A stretch of 50,056 nt of DNA from the NCBI GenBank assembly GCA_035502185.1, contig DATJUT010000057.1, forward strand, positions 1 through 50,056, read 5' to 3'. The translations under genes were made by a program, and so were the position numbers. The stretch comes from Gemmatimonadales bacterium (GTDB taxonomy: Bacteria; Gemmatimonadota; Gemmatimonadetes; Gemmatimonadales; JACORV01). The notes beneath the pieces are model-generated. The model did not search any database. It was not told the DNA's origin and saw only the letters and a list, made by a program, of their open reading frames with translations. This document shows, piece by piece, positions 15,828-26,968 of this stretch. Position 1 is the stretch's first letter; the number at the start of each line of letters is the position of its first letter.

Positions 15828-18800
15828 GTGCTGAGGTCGTTGCTCCGCCTGCTCGGGGCCGGCCGCCGCCCCGAGGCCGAGCAGCCGCTCCGCGCCCAGC
15901 TCCTCAGCGTCGAGGGCCTGGAGGAGCGGGCCCGGGCCCTCGCCGCCAGCTTCACCCTCGCCCGCGATCCGCGCCGCAAGGCCCGCCCGTTCTTCGCGCG
16001 GGTGGACGACAACGCCCGCGTGCTGCGCGAGGCCTATCGCATCCTCGCGGACGACGTCCACCGCGGCGAGTTCGTCCCCCCGGCGGCGGAATGGCTGCTC
16101 GACAACTTCCATCTCGTCGAATCCGAGATCCGGGGCATCCGGCACGACCTTCCGCGTCAGTATTACCGGGACCTGCCCAAGCTGGCGTCGCGCGAGATGG
16201 CCGGCATCGCGCGCGTCTACGCCATGGCCCTGGAGCTGATCCGTCACACCGACGGCCGCATGGACCGGCACCAGCTGCTGCGGTTCATGGCGGCCTACCA
16301 GACGGTGGCGCCCCTGGCGATCGGCGAGCTGTGGGCCTGGCCGAGCATGCTCAAGCTCGCCCTCATCGAAAACCTCAGGCGACTCGCGGACGAGACGCTC
16401 GCCGGACGGGACGCCCGTCACCGGGCCGACCTCTTTCTCGCCCAGATCGGCGGCGCCGAAGCGGCGGCGCCCCTGGCATCGCTGCCCGAGGTGCTGGAGA
16501 CGGCCTACGTGGTGCGGCTCCTGCAGCGGATGCGCGAGTACGGGCCCCTGGTCTCTCCCGTGCGCGCCGCCGTCGAGGAACGGCTCGCCGCCCAGGGCAT
16601 GAGCGCGGAGGATGCGATCCGCACGGAGCACCAGGCGCAGGCCGCAGGGCAGGTCTCCGTGGCCAATGCCATCACCAGCCTCAGGCTGTGCTCCACCCTG
16701 GACTGGATGCTGTATTTCGAGCACGTCAGCTTGGTCGAGCAGGTCCTGCAGCGCGACCCGGCCGGCGTCTACGCGAAGATGGACTTCCTCAGCCGCGACC
16801 GGTATCGGCAGGCGGTGGAGGAGCTGGCGGAGGCCACCGGGGAGGCCCAGCTCCGCGTGGCCCTGCGCTGCGTGGAGAGCGCCCGGCAGGCGGCCGAGGC
16901 GAAGTCGGCTGGCGAGCGCGCCGCGCACGTGGGCTACCACCTGATCGGAAACGGCCGGCCCGACCTCGAGGCCGACGTGGCGTACCGTCCGCGCCTCGCC
17001 AACCGCGCGCGGCGTGGTCTTTTCGCCCACGCCACCGGCGTCTACCTGGGATCGATCGGGCTCGTCGTCGCCGCCCTGCTGGCCGCGGCCCTCGCGTACG
17101 TCCGGGCCTTGGGCGGCGCCCCCTGGACGCAGGTCTGGACGGCGACGCTCCTCCTCCTGCCTGCCAGCGAGTTCGCCATTTCCCTCGTTCAGCGGGTGGC
17201 CGCGCACCTCGTGCCGCCGCGCCGTCTCCCCCGGCTCGACTTCCAGGCCGGGGTCCCCGAGGACGCGCGGACGATGGTCGTGGTCCCCACGCTGCTCACG
17301 AGCGTGGCCGGGGTGGCCGAGCTGCTGGAGCACGTGGAGGTCCTGGCCCTGGGGAACGCCGACCCGCGCATTCACTTCGCCATCCTCGGCGACTTCGCCG
17401 ACGCGCCCAGTGCTGAGCTGCCGGACGACGCCGGGATCCTGGAGGCCGCCCGCGCCGGCGTCCTGGACTTGAACGCCCGCCTCGAGGGCGAGGGTCGCAC
17501 CGACCGGTTCCACCTCTTCCATCGGGTGCGCCAGTGGAACCCCGGCGAGCGATCGTGGATCGGCTGGGAGCGCAAGCGCGGGAAGCTCGAGGAGTTCAAC
17601 CGCCTGCTGCGCGGCGCCACGGACACGAGCTTCCGCCTGCACGTCGGCGACTCGAGCGTGCTACCCGACGTCCGCTACTGCATCACGCTCGACAGCGACA
17701 CTCAGCTTCCCCTGCACGCAGCGCGGAAGCTCATCGGCATCATCGCCCACCCCTTGAACCGTCCCCACTTCGATCCCCGCCTGCGCCGGGTCACCGAGGG
17801 CTACGGGATCCTGCAGCCCCGCGTCAGCGTGACGATGGCGAGCGCGGCGGGGTCGCTGTTCGCCCGCGTGTACGCCGGGCACACGGGCGTCGATCCGTAC
17901 ACGACCGCGGTCTCGGACACCTACCAGGATCTGTTCACGGAGGGGACTTACACCGGCAAGGGTCTCTACGACGTGGACGCCTTCGTGGCCGCCCTCGAGG
18001 GCCGCGTGCCCGAGAACGCGCTCCTCTCGCACGACCTGTTCGAGGGCCTGCATGCCCGGGCGGCGCTGGTGACGGACGTGGAGGTGGTGGACGATTACCC
18101 CGCGAGTGTGCTCGCTCACGCCCGTCGCCAGCACCGCTGGGCGCGCGGCGACTGGCAGATCCTGTTCTGGCTGTTCCCCTGGGTCCCGACCCGCTTGGGG
18201 CTGGAGCGCAACCGCCTTCCGGTCATCGCCCGCTGGAAGGTCTTCGACAACCTGAGGCGCACGCTGGTGGCTCCCGCCACCGTCGCCTTCCTCGCCCTGG
18301 CCTGGCTGGTGCTGCCGGGAGAGTCACTGGTCTGGACCGTCGCGGTGCTCGCCGCGATCGCCTTTCCCCTCTACCCGCTGGCCGTCCGGTTCAGCGCCGG
18401 TCCCGCCCCCCAGCAACCGGTGGGGGTCTTCCTGCGGATGCTGCGCGAGGACGCGAGCACCGCCGGCGCCCAGACGCTCCTCCAGATCACGTTCCTCGCC
18501 TACCAGGCCTACAAGATGGCCCACGCCATCGGGCTCACCCTGGTTCGCCTCGTGATCACGCAGCGCCGCCTCCTCCAGTGGGAAACGGCGGCGGCGGATA
18601 CCGCCCGCGCCGCCGGCCTCAGCGCCCGGGCCGGCGCGCTGCTGTTCCTCACCGGGATGGCGGCCAGCCCCTTCATCGCCGCGACGCTCCTCGCCCTGAT
18701 CGCCGCCGTTCAGCCGAGCAGCCTCACCGCGGCCGGCCCCCTCCTGGCCCTGTGGATGGCCGCGCCGCTGGTGGCCTACTGGCTGAGCCAACCGGTGTCG

Positions 18801-21800
18801 CCCGAGCGTCGTCCGCTGGGCTCGGAAGACCGACGGCTGCTCCGTCTCGTCGCACGCAAGACCTGGCGCTATTTCGAGACCTTCATGGGCGCCGGGGACC
18901 ACGGCCTGCCTCCGGACAACCTGCAGGAGACGCCCGCGCCGGTGGTGGCCCACCGGACGTCTCCGACGAACATCGGGATGGGACTCCTCTCGACGCTGGC
19001 CGCCCACGACCTCGGCTTCATTCGCACGCCCGAGCTGGTCGAGCGGCTCGACGCCACGTTGTCCACGGTGGAGGAGCTGGAGCGCTTCGAAGGCCATCTG
19101 TTCAACTGGTACGACACGAGGACGCTGGCACCGCTGCCTCCCCGCTACGTCTCGACGGTGGACAGCGGCAACCTCGCGGGCGCGCTCCTCACGCTGGCCC
19201 AGGGCCTGCGCCGGCTGGCCGATGAGCCCCAGTCCGCGGCGCAGCTCTGCGACGGGCTCGCCGACACCGCGCAACTGGCCCAGCTGTGCCTGGCGGACGC
19301 GCCCGCCACAGGCCGGGCAGGGAGGAGCCGTCTGGCCGCAGCGGTGGCGTCCGTGCTGGACGCCCTGGATGGTCCCGACGACGCGGAGGCGAAGCTGGCG
19401 CGGGCCGGTGGAATGGGCCCGGCTCTGACCGAAGCGCTCGCATCGTTCGAGTCGGAAGGCGCGGCCTCCGGCGCATACGCCGAGGCGACGTTCTGGGCGC
19501 GGGCCCTCGCGGCGGGACTGGCAGCCCCGGACACCGCGCCCGGTGCGCTGGCGACGCCCCTCGACGCGCTGGCCTCGCGCGCCCTCACGCTCGTCGGCGC
19601 GACGAACTTCGACTTCCTCTACGAGTGGCAGCGACAGGTGTTCGCGATCGGCTATCGCCTCGCGGACGCCGAGGGCCCGGGCCGACTCGATCCGTCGTAC
19701 TACGACCTGCTGGCGTCCGAGGCCCGCCTGGCCAGTTTCGTCGCGATCGCCAAGGGCGATGTCCCGGACGGCCACTGGTTCCACCTGGGGCGGCTGCTCA
19801 CGAGCGTCGCGGGCGCCCCCACGCTCCTGTCCTGGAACGGCAGCCTGTTCGAGTACCTCATGCCGCTCCTGGTGATGCGGACCTACCCGGGCACGCTCCT
19901 CGATCAGTCGTGCCGGATGGCCGTCCGCCGGCAGGTGGAGTACGGGAAGCAGCAGGGCGTGCCGTGGGGGATCTCGGAGTCGGCCTTCAACGTCGTGGAC
20001 CGTCACGGGACGTATCAGTACAAGGCCTTCGGCGTCCCCGGCCTGGGGCTGAGGCGCGGTCTCGGCGACGAGCTGGTGGTGGCCCCCTACGCCACCGCCC
20101 TGGCCGCCATGCTGGACCCCGAGAGCGCAGCGCACAACTTCCGGCGCCTGGCACGGGAAGGGCTGGACGGCGCGTACGGCTTCTACGAGGCCATCGATTA
20201 CACGCACCGCAAGGGAGACGAAGGCGAGAGCGCCGCCGAGCCTCGGCCCCATGGCACGCGCGGGGTCGTCGTCCACGCCTTCCTGGCGCATCACCAGGGG
20301 ATGAGCCTGGTCGCGCTGGCCAACGCCGTCCTCGGCGATCGCATGGTGCAGCGCCTCCATGCCGATCCCCGCGTGAAGGCCACGGCGCTGCTGTTGCAGG
20401 AGCGTGCGCCCCGCCACGCGCCCATCACGCAGCCCAGGCCCGCGCAGGAGACGCGGGTGACGGCGCCGGTCTCCGCGGTGGCGGTCCGGCGATTCCGGTC
20501 GCCCCACACCCGCTTCCCTCACGCGCAGTTCCTGTCGAACGGCACGTACACCGCCATCGTCACCAACGCGGGAGGCGGGGCCAGCGTGTGCCGCGGCCGC
20601 GCGGTGACCCGGTACGGCGAGGACCCGACCCGTGATTTGGGAAGCCAGTTCCTCTACCTGCGCGACGTGCGCAGCGGCTCGGTCTGGTCGGCGGCCTACC
20701 ATCCCACCGACCGGGAGCCGGAGGAGTACCTGGTCACCTTCCGGGCCGAGCGCGCCGTCTTTAGCCGGGTGCACGAAGACATCGCGACCCAGCTCGACAT
20801 CGCCGTCTCCACCGAGGACGACGTCGAGGTGCGCCGCCTGACCGTGACCAACCAGAGCGACCGGCCCCGCGAGCTGGAGATCACGAGCTACGCCGAGATC
20901 GCCCTGGCCCCCGTCGCCGACGACCTGGCCCATCCCGCCTTCAGCAAGCTGTTCGTCGAGACCGAGTACCTGCCCGAGAGCGCCGCGCTGGTCTGCGCCC
21001 GCCGACCCGGTACCCGGGACGAAGCCCGGGTGTGGGCGGTGCACGTGCTGAGCGTGGAGGGCAGGATGCAGGGGCCGGTCGAATGGGAGACCGATTGGGC
21101 ACGGTTCCTGGGTCGCGGGCGCAGCCCCGAAGATCCCGAAGCGCTCGACGGACGGGCTCTCTCGGGCACCACGGGGGCCGTGCTGGACCCGATCGTCAGC
21201 CTGTGCCAGCGGATCCGCCTGGCCCCCGGCGGTTTCGTGCGCATGTCATTCTCGACGGGGATGGCCCTGAGCCGGGATGGTGCGCTGGCGATGGCCCACA
21301 AGTACCACGATCCCAGCGCCGCCGCGCGCACGTTCTCCCTGGCCTTCACCCATGCGCAGAGCACCTTGCGGCACCTGGGCATCACCAGCGACGAAGCCCA
21401 GCTCTTCGAGCGCCTGGCCTCCCGCCTGCTGTACGCCGACGCCTCGCTGCGGGCGGAGCCGGAAGTCCTGGCGCGCAACGTCCTCGGTCAGCCGGGCCTG
21501 TGGGCCCACGGAATCTCCGGCGACCTCCCCGTCCTCCTGGTGCGCGTCGTCGAGGGGAAGGACTTCCCCCTCGTGCTGCAGATTCTCCAGGCCCAGGAGT
21601 ACTGGCGTCTCAAGGGCCTGAGCGCGGACGTCGTGATCCTCAACGCGCAGCCGGTGAGCTACGTGGACGAGCTGCACGTTCAGCTCGCTGCGCTGCTCGA
21701 CACCGGCCCCTGGGGGGCGTGGAAGCACCGGCCGGGCGGGGTGTACCTGCTGCGCGGCGACCGGATGAGCGAGGACGAGCGCAACCTGCTCGCCAGCGTG

Positions 21801-24404
21801 GCCCGAGTGATCCTCAGCGGGGCTCGCGGCAGACTGTCGGAACAGCTGGACTGGCCGTACTCGGAGCCCGAGTGGCAGGAGGAGCAGCCGCCGCCACCGC
21901 CGCGCCCGGCTCCTGGCCCGGACGATGGTGAGATCGAGGTCCCGGCTCTGACCTTCGCCAACGGCACGGGCGGGTTCGCCGACGGCGGCCGCGAGTACGT
22001 GGTCGTGCTCGACGGAGATCAGGAGACGCCGCTGCCGTGGGTGAACGTGATGGCAAACCCCGCCTTCGGCGCGGTGGTCTCAGCATCCGGCTCGTCGTTC
22101 ACCTGGGCGGAGAACAGCCGTCAGAACCGCCTCACGCCCTTCGCCAACGACCCCGTGACCGACCTCACCTCCGAGGCCCTGTTCCTGAGGGACGAAGACC
22201 GGGGCGACGTATGGTCACCCACGCCGGGGCCGATGCGGCGGACCCGGGAGGGCGGACGGTTCGTGACGCGACACGGAGCCGGGGTCTCCCGCTTCACCCA
22301 CGCCTCCCACGGGATCCTCTCGGAGCTCGCGGTCTTCGTGGATGCGAAGGACCCGGTGAAGCTCTCGATCCTGACCCTCACCAACCGTTCCGAGCGACGA
22401 CGGCGACTGAGCGTGTTCGCCTACAACGAATGGCGCCTGGGGCCGCCGCAGAGCGGGGAACGGCTGCACGTGAGGACGGAGCGCGACAAGGAAACGGGCG
22501 CCATCCTGGCGACCAACCCCTTCAACCAGGAATTCGCGGGCCGGGTCGCCTTCGCCCATGCCAGCGAGGCGGCGACCTGGGCCACCGGGGACCGGTTGGC
22601 GTTCCTGGGGCGCAACGGCTCCCTGGCCAGGCCGGCCGCCCTGCATCACCACGCCCGGGTGGGTCAGTTCGGGGCGGGGCTCGACCCCTGCGCGGCCTTG
22701 AAAGTCAGGGTGAGTCTCGCTCCCCGAGAGCGTCGGAGCATCGTCTTCGTCCTCGGGCAGGGAACGGACCGCGCGCACGCGCGCGATCTGGCGCGACGCC
22801 ATGGCAGCGTCGCCGCCGCGGACGTCGCCCTCGAGGCGGTGCGGCAGTCCTGGACCGGCATCATGGAGACCGTCCAGGTGCGCACGCCGGACGACTCCTT
22901 CGATCTGCTGATGAACCGCTGGCTGCTGTACCAGGACCTGAGCTGCCGCCTGTGGGCGCGGTCCGGCTTCTATCAGCCGGGAGGCGCCTTCGGCTTCCGC
23001 GACCAGCTGCAGGATGCCATGGCCCTGTCCCTGGCGCGGCCCGACCTGTTCCGCGCGCACATCGTCCGGGCCGCGAGCCGCCAGTTCCTCGAAGGGGACG
23101 TGCAGCACTGGTGGCACGAGCCCTCCGGCCGCGGCGTGCGCACCCGCTGCTCGGACGACCTGCTCTGGTTGCCGTACGCGGTGACGCACTACGTGGACAC
23201 GACCGGAGATCGGGGCATCCTCGACGAGCCCGCCCCGTTCCTCGAGGCTCCCCTCCTCGCTGCGGGCGAGACGGAGACCTACGGAGAGCCACGGGTGTCC
23301 GCCGCGTCGGCCTCGATCTTCGAGCACTGTGTGCGCGCCATCGACCGCGGCCTCACGGCGGGGGCCCACAACCTCCCGTTGATGGGCAGCGGCGACTGGA
23401 ACGACGGCATGAACCGGGTCGGGCTCCAGGGTCGCGGCGAAAGCGTCTGGCTCGGGTGGTTCCTGTACACGGTGCTCCAGCGGTTCGTCCCCCTGTGCGA
23501 GAACCGGGACGCGGTGCGCGCGGCGCGGTACGCGAGCGAGGCCGGCCGGCTGGCGGCCGTGCTGGAGCAGTCCTGGGACGGGGAGTGGTACCGGAGGGGC
23601 TACTACGACGACGGGACGCCCTTGGGCTCAGCCCAGAACGACGAGTGCAGGATCGACTCGATCGCCCAGTCCTGGGCCGTGCTGTCCGGGGCCGCGCCCG
23701 CGAGGCACGCCGAGCGGGCCATGGACGCCGTGCGCACCCACCTGGTGCAGCGTGGAGCCCGCCTGGTGCTGGCGCTCACGCCCCCCTTCGACCGGTCGGC
23801 GCAGGACCCCGGGTACATCAAGGGATACCCGCCCGGCGTGAGGGAGAACGGGGGCCAGTATACGCACGCGGCGGTGTGGACGGTCATGGCGGTGGCACGG
23901 CTGGGCAACGGCGACGAGGCGGTGGAGCTGTTCCACCTGCTGAATCCGATCAACCACACGCGGAGCGCCGCCGACGTCGAGCGGTACCGGGCCGAGCCGT
24001 ACGTCACCGCTGGAGACGTCTACGCCCACCCGGCCCACATCGGGCGTGGCGGCTGGACCTGGTACACGGGCTCCGCGGGCTGGATGTACCGTGCGGGCCT
24101 GGAGAGCATCCTCGGCCTCAAGCGCCACGGCACGAGCTTCGAGCTGGATCCCTGCATTCCGACGGCGTGGCCCGGATACTCCATCGTCTGGCGATTCGGC
24201 CGCACCACCTATGAGATCTCCGTCACCAACCCCGAGCACCGCTGCCGCGGGATCGCGGCGGCGGAGCTGGACGGCCACCCCGTGGATGCGGCGGCCGTGC
24301 CGTTGGTGGACGACGGTGCCACGCACCAGGTGCGCGTGGTGGTGGGGGTCGAGGAGCAGGGCAAGCCGAGCGCGGCCGCGCGGGGCACGGCGCCGCGGGT
24401 CTGA
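15828..24404 (+). CDS. ndvB: cyclic beta-1,2-glucan synthase (NdvB/ChvB type)
   Basis: The 2858-residue membrane enzyme makes and cyclises beta-1,2-glucan, normally a periplasmic osmolyte and surface glucan; its length matches the family. Domains in order: a helical N-terminal region (1-395); membrane helices (about 400-455); GT84 glycosyltransferase (about 480-790) with [11 protein letters not shown] near 621 and QHRWARGDW near 767; more helices (about 810-990); a glycoamylase-like domain (about 1005-1530) with [11 protein letters not shown]; then a GH94-like phosphorylase half containing [14 protein letters not shown] (about 2519-2532), where the family's catalytic aspartate lies. The last part trims chains to set ring size. 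It starts at GTG 15828. No NdvA/ChvA-type exporter is linked. The family is clear; the product chain length is unknown. Confidence 0.95.
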   Translation: MLRSLLRLLGAGRRPEAEQPLRAQLLSVEGLEERARALAASFTLARDPRRKARPFFARVDDNARVLREAYRILADDVHRGEFVPPAAEWLLDNFHLVESEIRGIRHDLPRQYYRDLPKLASREMAGIARVYAMALELIRHTDGRMDRHQLLRFMAAYQTVAPLAIGELWAWPSMLKLALIENLRRLADETLAGRDARHRADLFLAQIGGAEAAAPLASLPEVLETAYVVRLLQRMREYGPLVSPVRAAVEERLAAQGMSAEDAIRTEHQAQAAGQVSVANAITSLRLCSTLDWMLYFEHVSLVEQVLQRDPAGVYAKMDFLSRDRYRQAVEELAEATGEAQLRVALRCVESARQAAEAKSAGERAAHVGYHLIGNGRPDLEADVAYRPRLANRARRGLFAHATGVYLGSIGLVVAALLAAALAYVRALGGAPWTQVWTATLLLLPASEFAISLVQRVAAHLVPPRRLPRLDFQAGVPEDARTMVVVPTLLTSVAGVAELLEHVEVLALGNADPRIHFAILGDFADAPSAELPDDAGILEAARAGVLDLNARLEGEGRTDRFHLFHRVRQWNPGERSWIGWERKRGKLEEFNRLLRGATDTSFRLHVGDSSVLPDVRYCITLDSDTQLPLHAARKLIGIIAHPLNRPHFDPRLRRVTEGYGILQPRVSVTMASAAGSLFARVYAGHTGVDPYTTAVSDTYQDLFTEGTYTGKGLYDVDAFVAALEGRVPENALLSHDLFEGLHARAALVTDVEVVDDYPASVLAHARRQHRWARGDWQILFWLFPWVPTRLGLERNRLPVIARWKVFDNLRRTLVAPATVAFLALAWLVLPGESLVWTVAVLAAIAFPLYPLAVRFSAGPAPQQPVGVFLRMLREDASTAGAQTLLQITFLAYQAYKMAHAIGLTLVRLVITQRRLLQWETAAADTARAAGLSARAGALLFLTGMAASPFIAATLLALIAAVQPSSLTAAGPLLALWMAAPLVAYWLSQPVSPERRPLGSEDRRLLRLVARKTWRYFETFMGAGDHGLPPDNLQETPAPVVAHRTSPTNIGMGLLSTLAAHDLGFIRTPELVERLDATLSTVEELERFEGHLFNWYDTRTLAPLPPRYVSTVDSGNLAGALLTLAQGLRRLADEPQSAAQLCDGLADTAQLAQLCLADAPATGRAGRSRLAAAVASVLDALDGPDDAEAKLARAGGMGPALTEALASFESEGAASGAYAEATFWARALAAGLAAPDTAPGALATPLDALASRALTLVGATNFDFLYEWQRQVFAIGYRLADAEGPGRLDPSYYDLLASEARLASFVAIAKGDVPDGHWFHLGRLLTSVAGAPTLLSWNGSLFEYLMPLLVMRTYPGTLLDQSCRMAVRRQVEYGKQQGVPWGISESAFNVVDRHGTYQYKAFGVPGLGLRRGLGDELVVAPYATALAAMLDPESAAHNFRRLAREGLDGAYGFYEAIDYTHRKGDEGESAAEPRPHGTRGVVVHAFLAHHQGMSLVALANAVLGDRMVQRLHADPRVKATALLLQERAPRHAPITQPRPAQETRVTAPVSAVAVRRFRSPHTRFPHAQFLSNGTYTAIVTNAGGGASVCRGRAVTRYGEDPTRDLGSQFLYLRDVRSGSVWSAAYHPTDREPEEYLVTFRAERAVFSRVHEDIATQLDIAVSTEDDVEVRRLTVTNQSDRPRELEITSYAEIALAPVADDLAHPAFSKLFVETEYLPESAALVCARRPGTRDEARVWAVHVLSVEGRMQGPVEWETDWARFLGRGRSPEDPEALDGRALSGTTGAVLDPIVSLCQRIRLAPGGFVRMSFSTGMALSRDGALAMAHKYHDPSAAARTFSLAFTHAQSTLRHLGITSDEAQLFERLASRLLYADASLRAEPEVLARNVLGQPGLWAHGISGDLPVLLVRVVEGKDFPLVLQILQAQEYWRLKGLSADVVILNAQPVSYVDELHVQLAALLDTGPWGAWKHRPGGVYLLRGDRMSEDERNLLASVARVILSGARGRLSEQLDWPYSEPEWQEEQPPPPPRPAPGPDDGEIEVPALTFANGTGGFADGGREYVVVLDGDQETPLPWVNVMANPAFGAVVSASGSSFTWAENSRQNRLTPFANDPVTDLTSEALFLRDEDRGDVWSPTPGPMRRTREGGRFVTRHGAGVSRFTHASHGILSELAVFVDAKDPVKLSILTLTNRSERRRRLSVFAYNEWRLGPPQSGERLHVRTERDKETGAILATNPFNQEFAGRVAFAHASEAATWATGDRLAFLGRNGSLARPAALHHHARVGQFGAGLDPCAALKVRVSLAPRERRSIVFVLGQGTDRAHARDLARRHGSVAAADVALEAVRQSWTGIMETVQVRTPDDSFDLLMNRWLLYQDLSCRLWARSGFYQPGGAFGFRDQLQDAMALSLARPDLFRAHIVRAASRQFLEGDVQHWWHEPSGRGVRTRCSDDLLWLPYAVTHYVDTTGDRGILDEPAPFLEAPLLAAGETETYGEPRVSAASASIFEHCVRAIDRGLTAGAHNLPLMGSGDWNDGMNRVGLQGRGESVWLGWFLYTVLQRFVPLCENRDAVRAARYASEAGRLAAVLEQSWDGEWYRRGYYDDGTPLGSAQNDECRIDSIAQSWAVLSGAAPARHAERAMDAVRTHLVQRGARLVLALTPPFDRSAQDPGYIKGYPPGVRENGGQYTHAAVWTVMAVARLGNGDEAVELFHLLNPINHTRSAADVERYRAEPYVTAGDVYAHPAHIGRGGWTWYTGSAGWMYRAGLESILGLKRHGTSFELDPCIPTAWPGYSIVWRFGRTTYEISVTNPEHRCRGIAAAELDGHPVDAAAVPLVDDGATHQVRVVVGVEEQGKPSAAARGTAPRV

Positions 24405-24409
24405 CGCGC

Positions 24410-24721
24410 CTAGGCGCCCGTCTGGCGCGGCGCCTTCGCCTTCGCCTGAGTCGTCTTGGGGTCCGCCGGCTTGTCCCGTCGCGCCCAGTGGCGCTGCTGA
24501 TCGTTCATCTGGCGGCGGGCCAGGTGGTTGGCGTAGTAGGCCACGATCCGGGCCTGGATGGACTCGCGCGTATCGTGCGAGAGCGCGTGAAAGGGCGCGT
24601 ACCGGTTCCCGTCGTGCGTCACCGTGAACCACCACCACATCTCGCTCTGTTCGCCCTGCCGCCACTCCGGCTGGCAGGTGTACGTCCGGTTGTCGTGCAC
24701 GAACGAGAAGCCTCCGATCAT
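24410..24721 (-). CDS. small basic protein of unknown function
   Basis: The 103-residue protein starts at ATG 24721 with GGGAGGGG just upstream on the minus strand. It begins with a compact beta-rich part (FSFVHDNRTYTCQPEWRQGEQSEMWWWFTVTHDG) and a helix (SIQARIVAYYANHLARRQ), then a Lys/Arg-rich tail. It has no signal peptide. It converges on the glucan synthase with 5 bp between stops. I know no function. Confidence 0.6.
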   Translation of the reverse strand: MIGGFSFVHDNRTYTCQPEWRQGEQSEMWWWFTVTHDGNRYAPFHALSHDTRESIQARIVAYYANHLARRQMNDQQRHWARRDKPADPKTTQAKAKAPRQTGA

Positions 24722-24775
24722 CGGTCACCCCTCCCGGGAGATCCATAATCTACATCGGCGGCGCCGGCAGTTGCA

Positions 24776-24804
24776 GCGCCCCGGCACGCACGGTGCCGGG
24801 GCGC
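24776..24804. terminator. 12-bp perfect hairpin between divergent genes
   Basis: GCGCCCCGGCAC (24776-24787) pairs exactly with GTGCCGGGGCGC (24793-24804) across a 5-nt loop. It sits in the spacer of two divergently transcribed genes, where a terminator is not expected. It may stop read-through from the glucan synthase or act in the leader of the gene at 24882. Confidence 0.45.
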
Positions 24805-24881
24805 ACCGCTTGCGTCGGCGGGTGGGGGCCAGCTAGTCGTTAACGGCCACCCGACCAGCTGCGTGCAGCAAGGAGTGAATC

Positions 24882-25697
24882 GTGCGGTTCGCTGCCCGAT
24901 TCCGGCCGACCATGACGGCCGGGGACGATGGAGCGATGGACGCTGCCGGAACGCCTGCGGCCGAGGCCCCGCAGGCGCGCCGATCCCCCCTGGCGTCGGT
25001 TGCCGTGAGGGTCCTGCTGCACGCCGCGTTCCTGGTGATCTCGGTCGGCTGCCTGATCGCGTACGAGCATTTCAGGGCCGGAGGGCATTCGACCGCGTCC
25101 GTGGTGAGCTTGGTGACGGGTGCCGTGCTCGGCTTCGCGCCCGTGCGCGACGTGGTGCGGATCGTGTTCAAGGTCGAGGGCAAGACGTTGCACCTGGTGC
25201 ACGGCCTGGGTGGCCTGGCGCTCCTCGGGCTGCCGGTCGCCGGCGTCGTCGGCGGCCCGCCGGTGCTGAGCCACGCCGCGATGGCGCCGTTCGCGATCAT
25301 GGGCGCCGCGCAGGCGGTCATGCACCAGGGCCATCCGCGCAACGCGAAACAGGCCGCGGCGCTGCAGCGCTTCGCCACGAGCCTTCCGGAGGTCGCGCAG
25401 TTCACGAGCTCGAAGAACCTCGCCTCGCCCGAGAACGCGCGGCGCGCCGTCGCGGTCCTCACCGATATCGTCGCCAAGGCGCAGGCGCTGGGCGAGACCG
25501 AGCTCGAGTCCGATCCCGGCTTCCAGAGCGCGTTGCGCCGGGTGTCGACGCGCTTCGGGGCGGGCCTGGGCCTGGACGCCGTCGACCTGGTGCTCGCCAA
25601 GCTGGCGGCGCTGCCCGGCACGGCGGCGGCGGTCCCCGGCCTGCGCCAGCAACTCACGGCGGCGCGCAGGGCGCTCGCGGGCACCGGGAGTCGCTAG
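24882..25697 (+). CDS. uncharacterised multi-pass membrane protein
   Basis: The 271-residue protein starts at GTG 24882, 6 nt after AAGGAG (24870-24875); Met codons at 24912 and 24939 are alternatives. After a polar N-terminus come about four hydrophobic segments (VRVLLHAAFLVISVGCLIAY, ASVVSLVTGAVLGFAPV, LHLVHGLGGLALLGLPVAG, MAPFAIMGAAQAVMH) between residues 45 and 150. A cytoplasmic alpha-helical C-terminal half of about 120 residues follows (VAVLTDIVAKAQALGETELESDPGF). No enzyme motif is apparent. It is a single-gene unit followed by a hairpin. Confidence 0.7.
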   Translation: MRFAARFRPTMTAGDDGAMDAAGTPAAEAPQARRSPLASVAVRVLLHAAFLVISVGCLIAYEHFRAGGHSTASVVSLVTGAVLGFAPVRDVVRIVFKVEGKTLHLVHGLGGLALLGLPVAGVVGGPPVLSHAAMAPFAIMGAAQAVMHQGHPRNAKQAAALQRFATSLPEVAQFTSSKNLASPENARRAVAVLTDIVAKAQALGETELESDPGFQSALRRVSTRFGAGLGLDAVDLVLAKLAALPGTAAAVPGLRQQLTAARRALAGTGSR

Positions 25698-26004
25698 AGG
25701 AACGCGTGCGCTCCGTCACTGGCGGCGTCGCCCACCGCTTCGCGCCGTAGAGGATCTCAGCAAGGGAGTCCGGCCGCGACGCCCGAGGCGGCCGCGGTCC
25801 CGGTGCGGAGTCGCATTCCGACCACAGGGTGTGTCGGCGGCGCTACGGAATGGTCATCCCCGGATCGCGCCATCGGAATTCGCAGAGTTGGTACGTGCAG
25901 GCGCGACCACGGTTTCCGGAACCCGGCGGCCGCTAGGCGGCTCGGGGGGTTCGAGGAACGGCCTGTGCATCAGTATGATTGGTCCCCGGAACGGGAGGCG
26001 TGCG
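25698..26004. other. 307-bp gap with one hairpin and no recognisable gene
   Basis: CGGCCGC (25771-25777) pairs with GCGGCCG (25788-25794) around a 10-nt loop and may terminate the membrane-protein transcript. The rest has short open frames without ribosome-binding sites or recognisable residue patterns. I see no tRNA or known RNA motif. Confidence 0.4.
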
Positions 26005-26160
26005 GTGCCCGAGTGGTGGGGTTTGCGAGTGCAGGGCGCGCTGGTGCGCGTCATTCGCTGGCGCGAGCCGTTGGCTCCGACGCTGGCCGATTTCGGCACC
26101 GTCGTGCCGAGCGGCATCGAGTACCAGATCGCCCCGCTGCACACCGCGGCACCCGAGTGA
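26005..26160 (+). CDS. possible 51-residue protein
   Basis: GTG 26005 follows GGGAGG (25993-25998) with a 6-nt spacer. The peptide begins MPEWWGLRVQGALVRVIRW, continues with TLADFGTVVPSGIEYQIAPL and stops at 26160. The hydrophobic/basic alternation and good ribosome-binding site make it plausible. An in-frame ATG at 25975 gives a longer version without such a site. No family is recognised. Confidence 0.4.
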   Translation: MPEWWGLRVQGALVRVIRWREPLAPTLADFGTVVPSGIEYQIAPLHTAAPE

Positions 26161-26229
26161 GCGGAGTGCCGCGGTACCGAGATTGACCCTCGCCGTCTTT
26201 TCCCGCATGGTTGACTAGGCCTCACCCTC

Positions 26230-26242
26230 GACAGCCGCTGTC
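26230..26242. repeat. GACAG-CCG-CTGTC dyad upstream of the oxidoreductase
   Basis: Perfect 5-bp arms flank a 3-nt centre, with CTCG and CGAG just outside. It lies about 50 bp before the ATG at 26293. It could be an operator or a weak terminator. Confidence 0.25.
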
Positions 26243-26292
26243 TCGAGTCGTTCACCTGATCCTTGTCCGCTTCACGACGCGAGGAGGGCGCC

Positions 26293-26925
26293 ATGCGCAT
26301 CGGGATCATCGGAGCCGGCATGATCGGGTCGACGCTGGCGAAGCTGTGGGTCGACGCCGGGCACGAGGTCCGCGTGGCGTCGCGCCATCCCGAGGACCTG
26401 ACCGCCATCGTGGAGCCGCTCGGCGAGCGCGCATCGTCCGGGACACCGTTGGAGGCGGCGGAGTTCGGCGAGCTGGTGATGTTGACGGTGCCGCTCAAGG
26501 CCGTCCCCGACCTCGCGCGCGACCTCGCGTCGCGCCTGGCCGGCAAGATCGTGCTGGATACGGGGAACGCCTACGAGCGGCGCGACGGCGACGCGGCACG
26601 CGAGGCCTCGCGCCATCCGCGGGGCTCGGCCGGCTGGGCGGCCGCGATGTTCCCCGGCAGCCCGTGGGTCAAGGCGTTCAATACGGTCTATTTCAAGACG
26701 CTGCTGAGCGAAGCCCATCGGGACGGAGACCGCCTCGGCATTCCGCTGGCCGGCGACGATCCCGAGGCCCTGGAGACGGCGGCCGCGCTGGTGCGCGACG
26801 CCGGATTCGATCCCGTGATCGTCGGCCCGCTCGTGCGCGGACGGGACTTCGAGCCGGGCTCTCCCGTCTACAATACCGGCATGAGCGGCCGCGAGCTGCG
26901 GGCCGTGCTCGGTGAGTCCCGATGA
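26293..26925 (+). CDS. F420/NADP-oxidoreductase-like dinucleotide-binding protein
   Basis: The 210-residue protein starts at ATG 26293, 4 nt after GAGGAGGG; an upstream in-frame ATG at 26263 is less likely. The N-terminus MRIGIIGAGMIGSTLAKLW is a GxGxxG Rossmann fingerprint, followed by VRVASRHPED (an R that usually binds the NADP 2'-phosphate), VMLTVPLKAVPDLA, and KAFNTVYFKTL in the second half. This matches the NADP oxidoreductase/coenzyme F420-dependent family, which moves hydride between NADP(H) and a flavin-like cofactor or substrate. The short length without a large second domain is typical. The substrate is not determinable. It converges on the next gene. Confidence 0.82.
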   Translation: MRIGIIGAGMIGSTLAKLWVDAGHEVRVASRHPEDLTAIVEPLGERASSGTPLEAAEFGELVMLTVPLKAVPDLARDLASRLAGKIVLDTGNAYERRDGDAAREASRHPRGSAGWAAAMFPGSPWVKAFNTVYFKTLLSEAHRDGDRLGIPLAGDDPEALETAAALVRDAGFDPVIVGPLVRGRDFEPGSPVYNTGMSGRELRAVLGESR

Positions 26926-26968
26926 GCCGCCCGGTCGGCGGGGCCGGGCATCGGGGAGCGGCCGGAGG

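Noticed and set aside
25854-26546. 230-codon minus-strand frame
   Set aside because: Antisense to the dinucleotide-binding gene; Arg/Ser/Pro-rich without motif.
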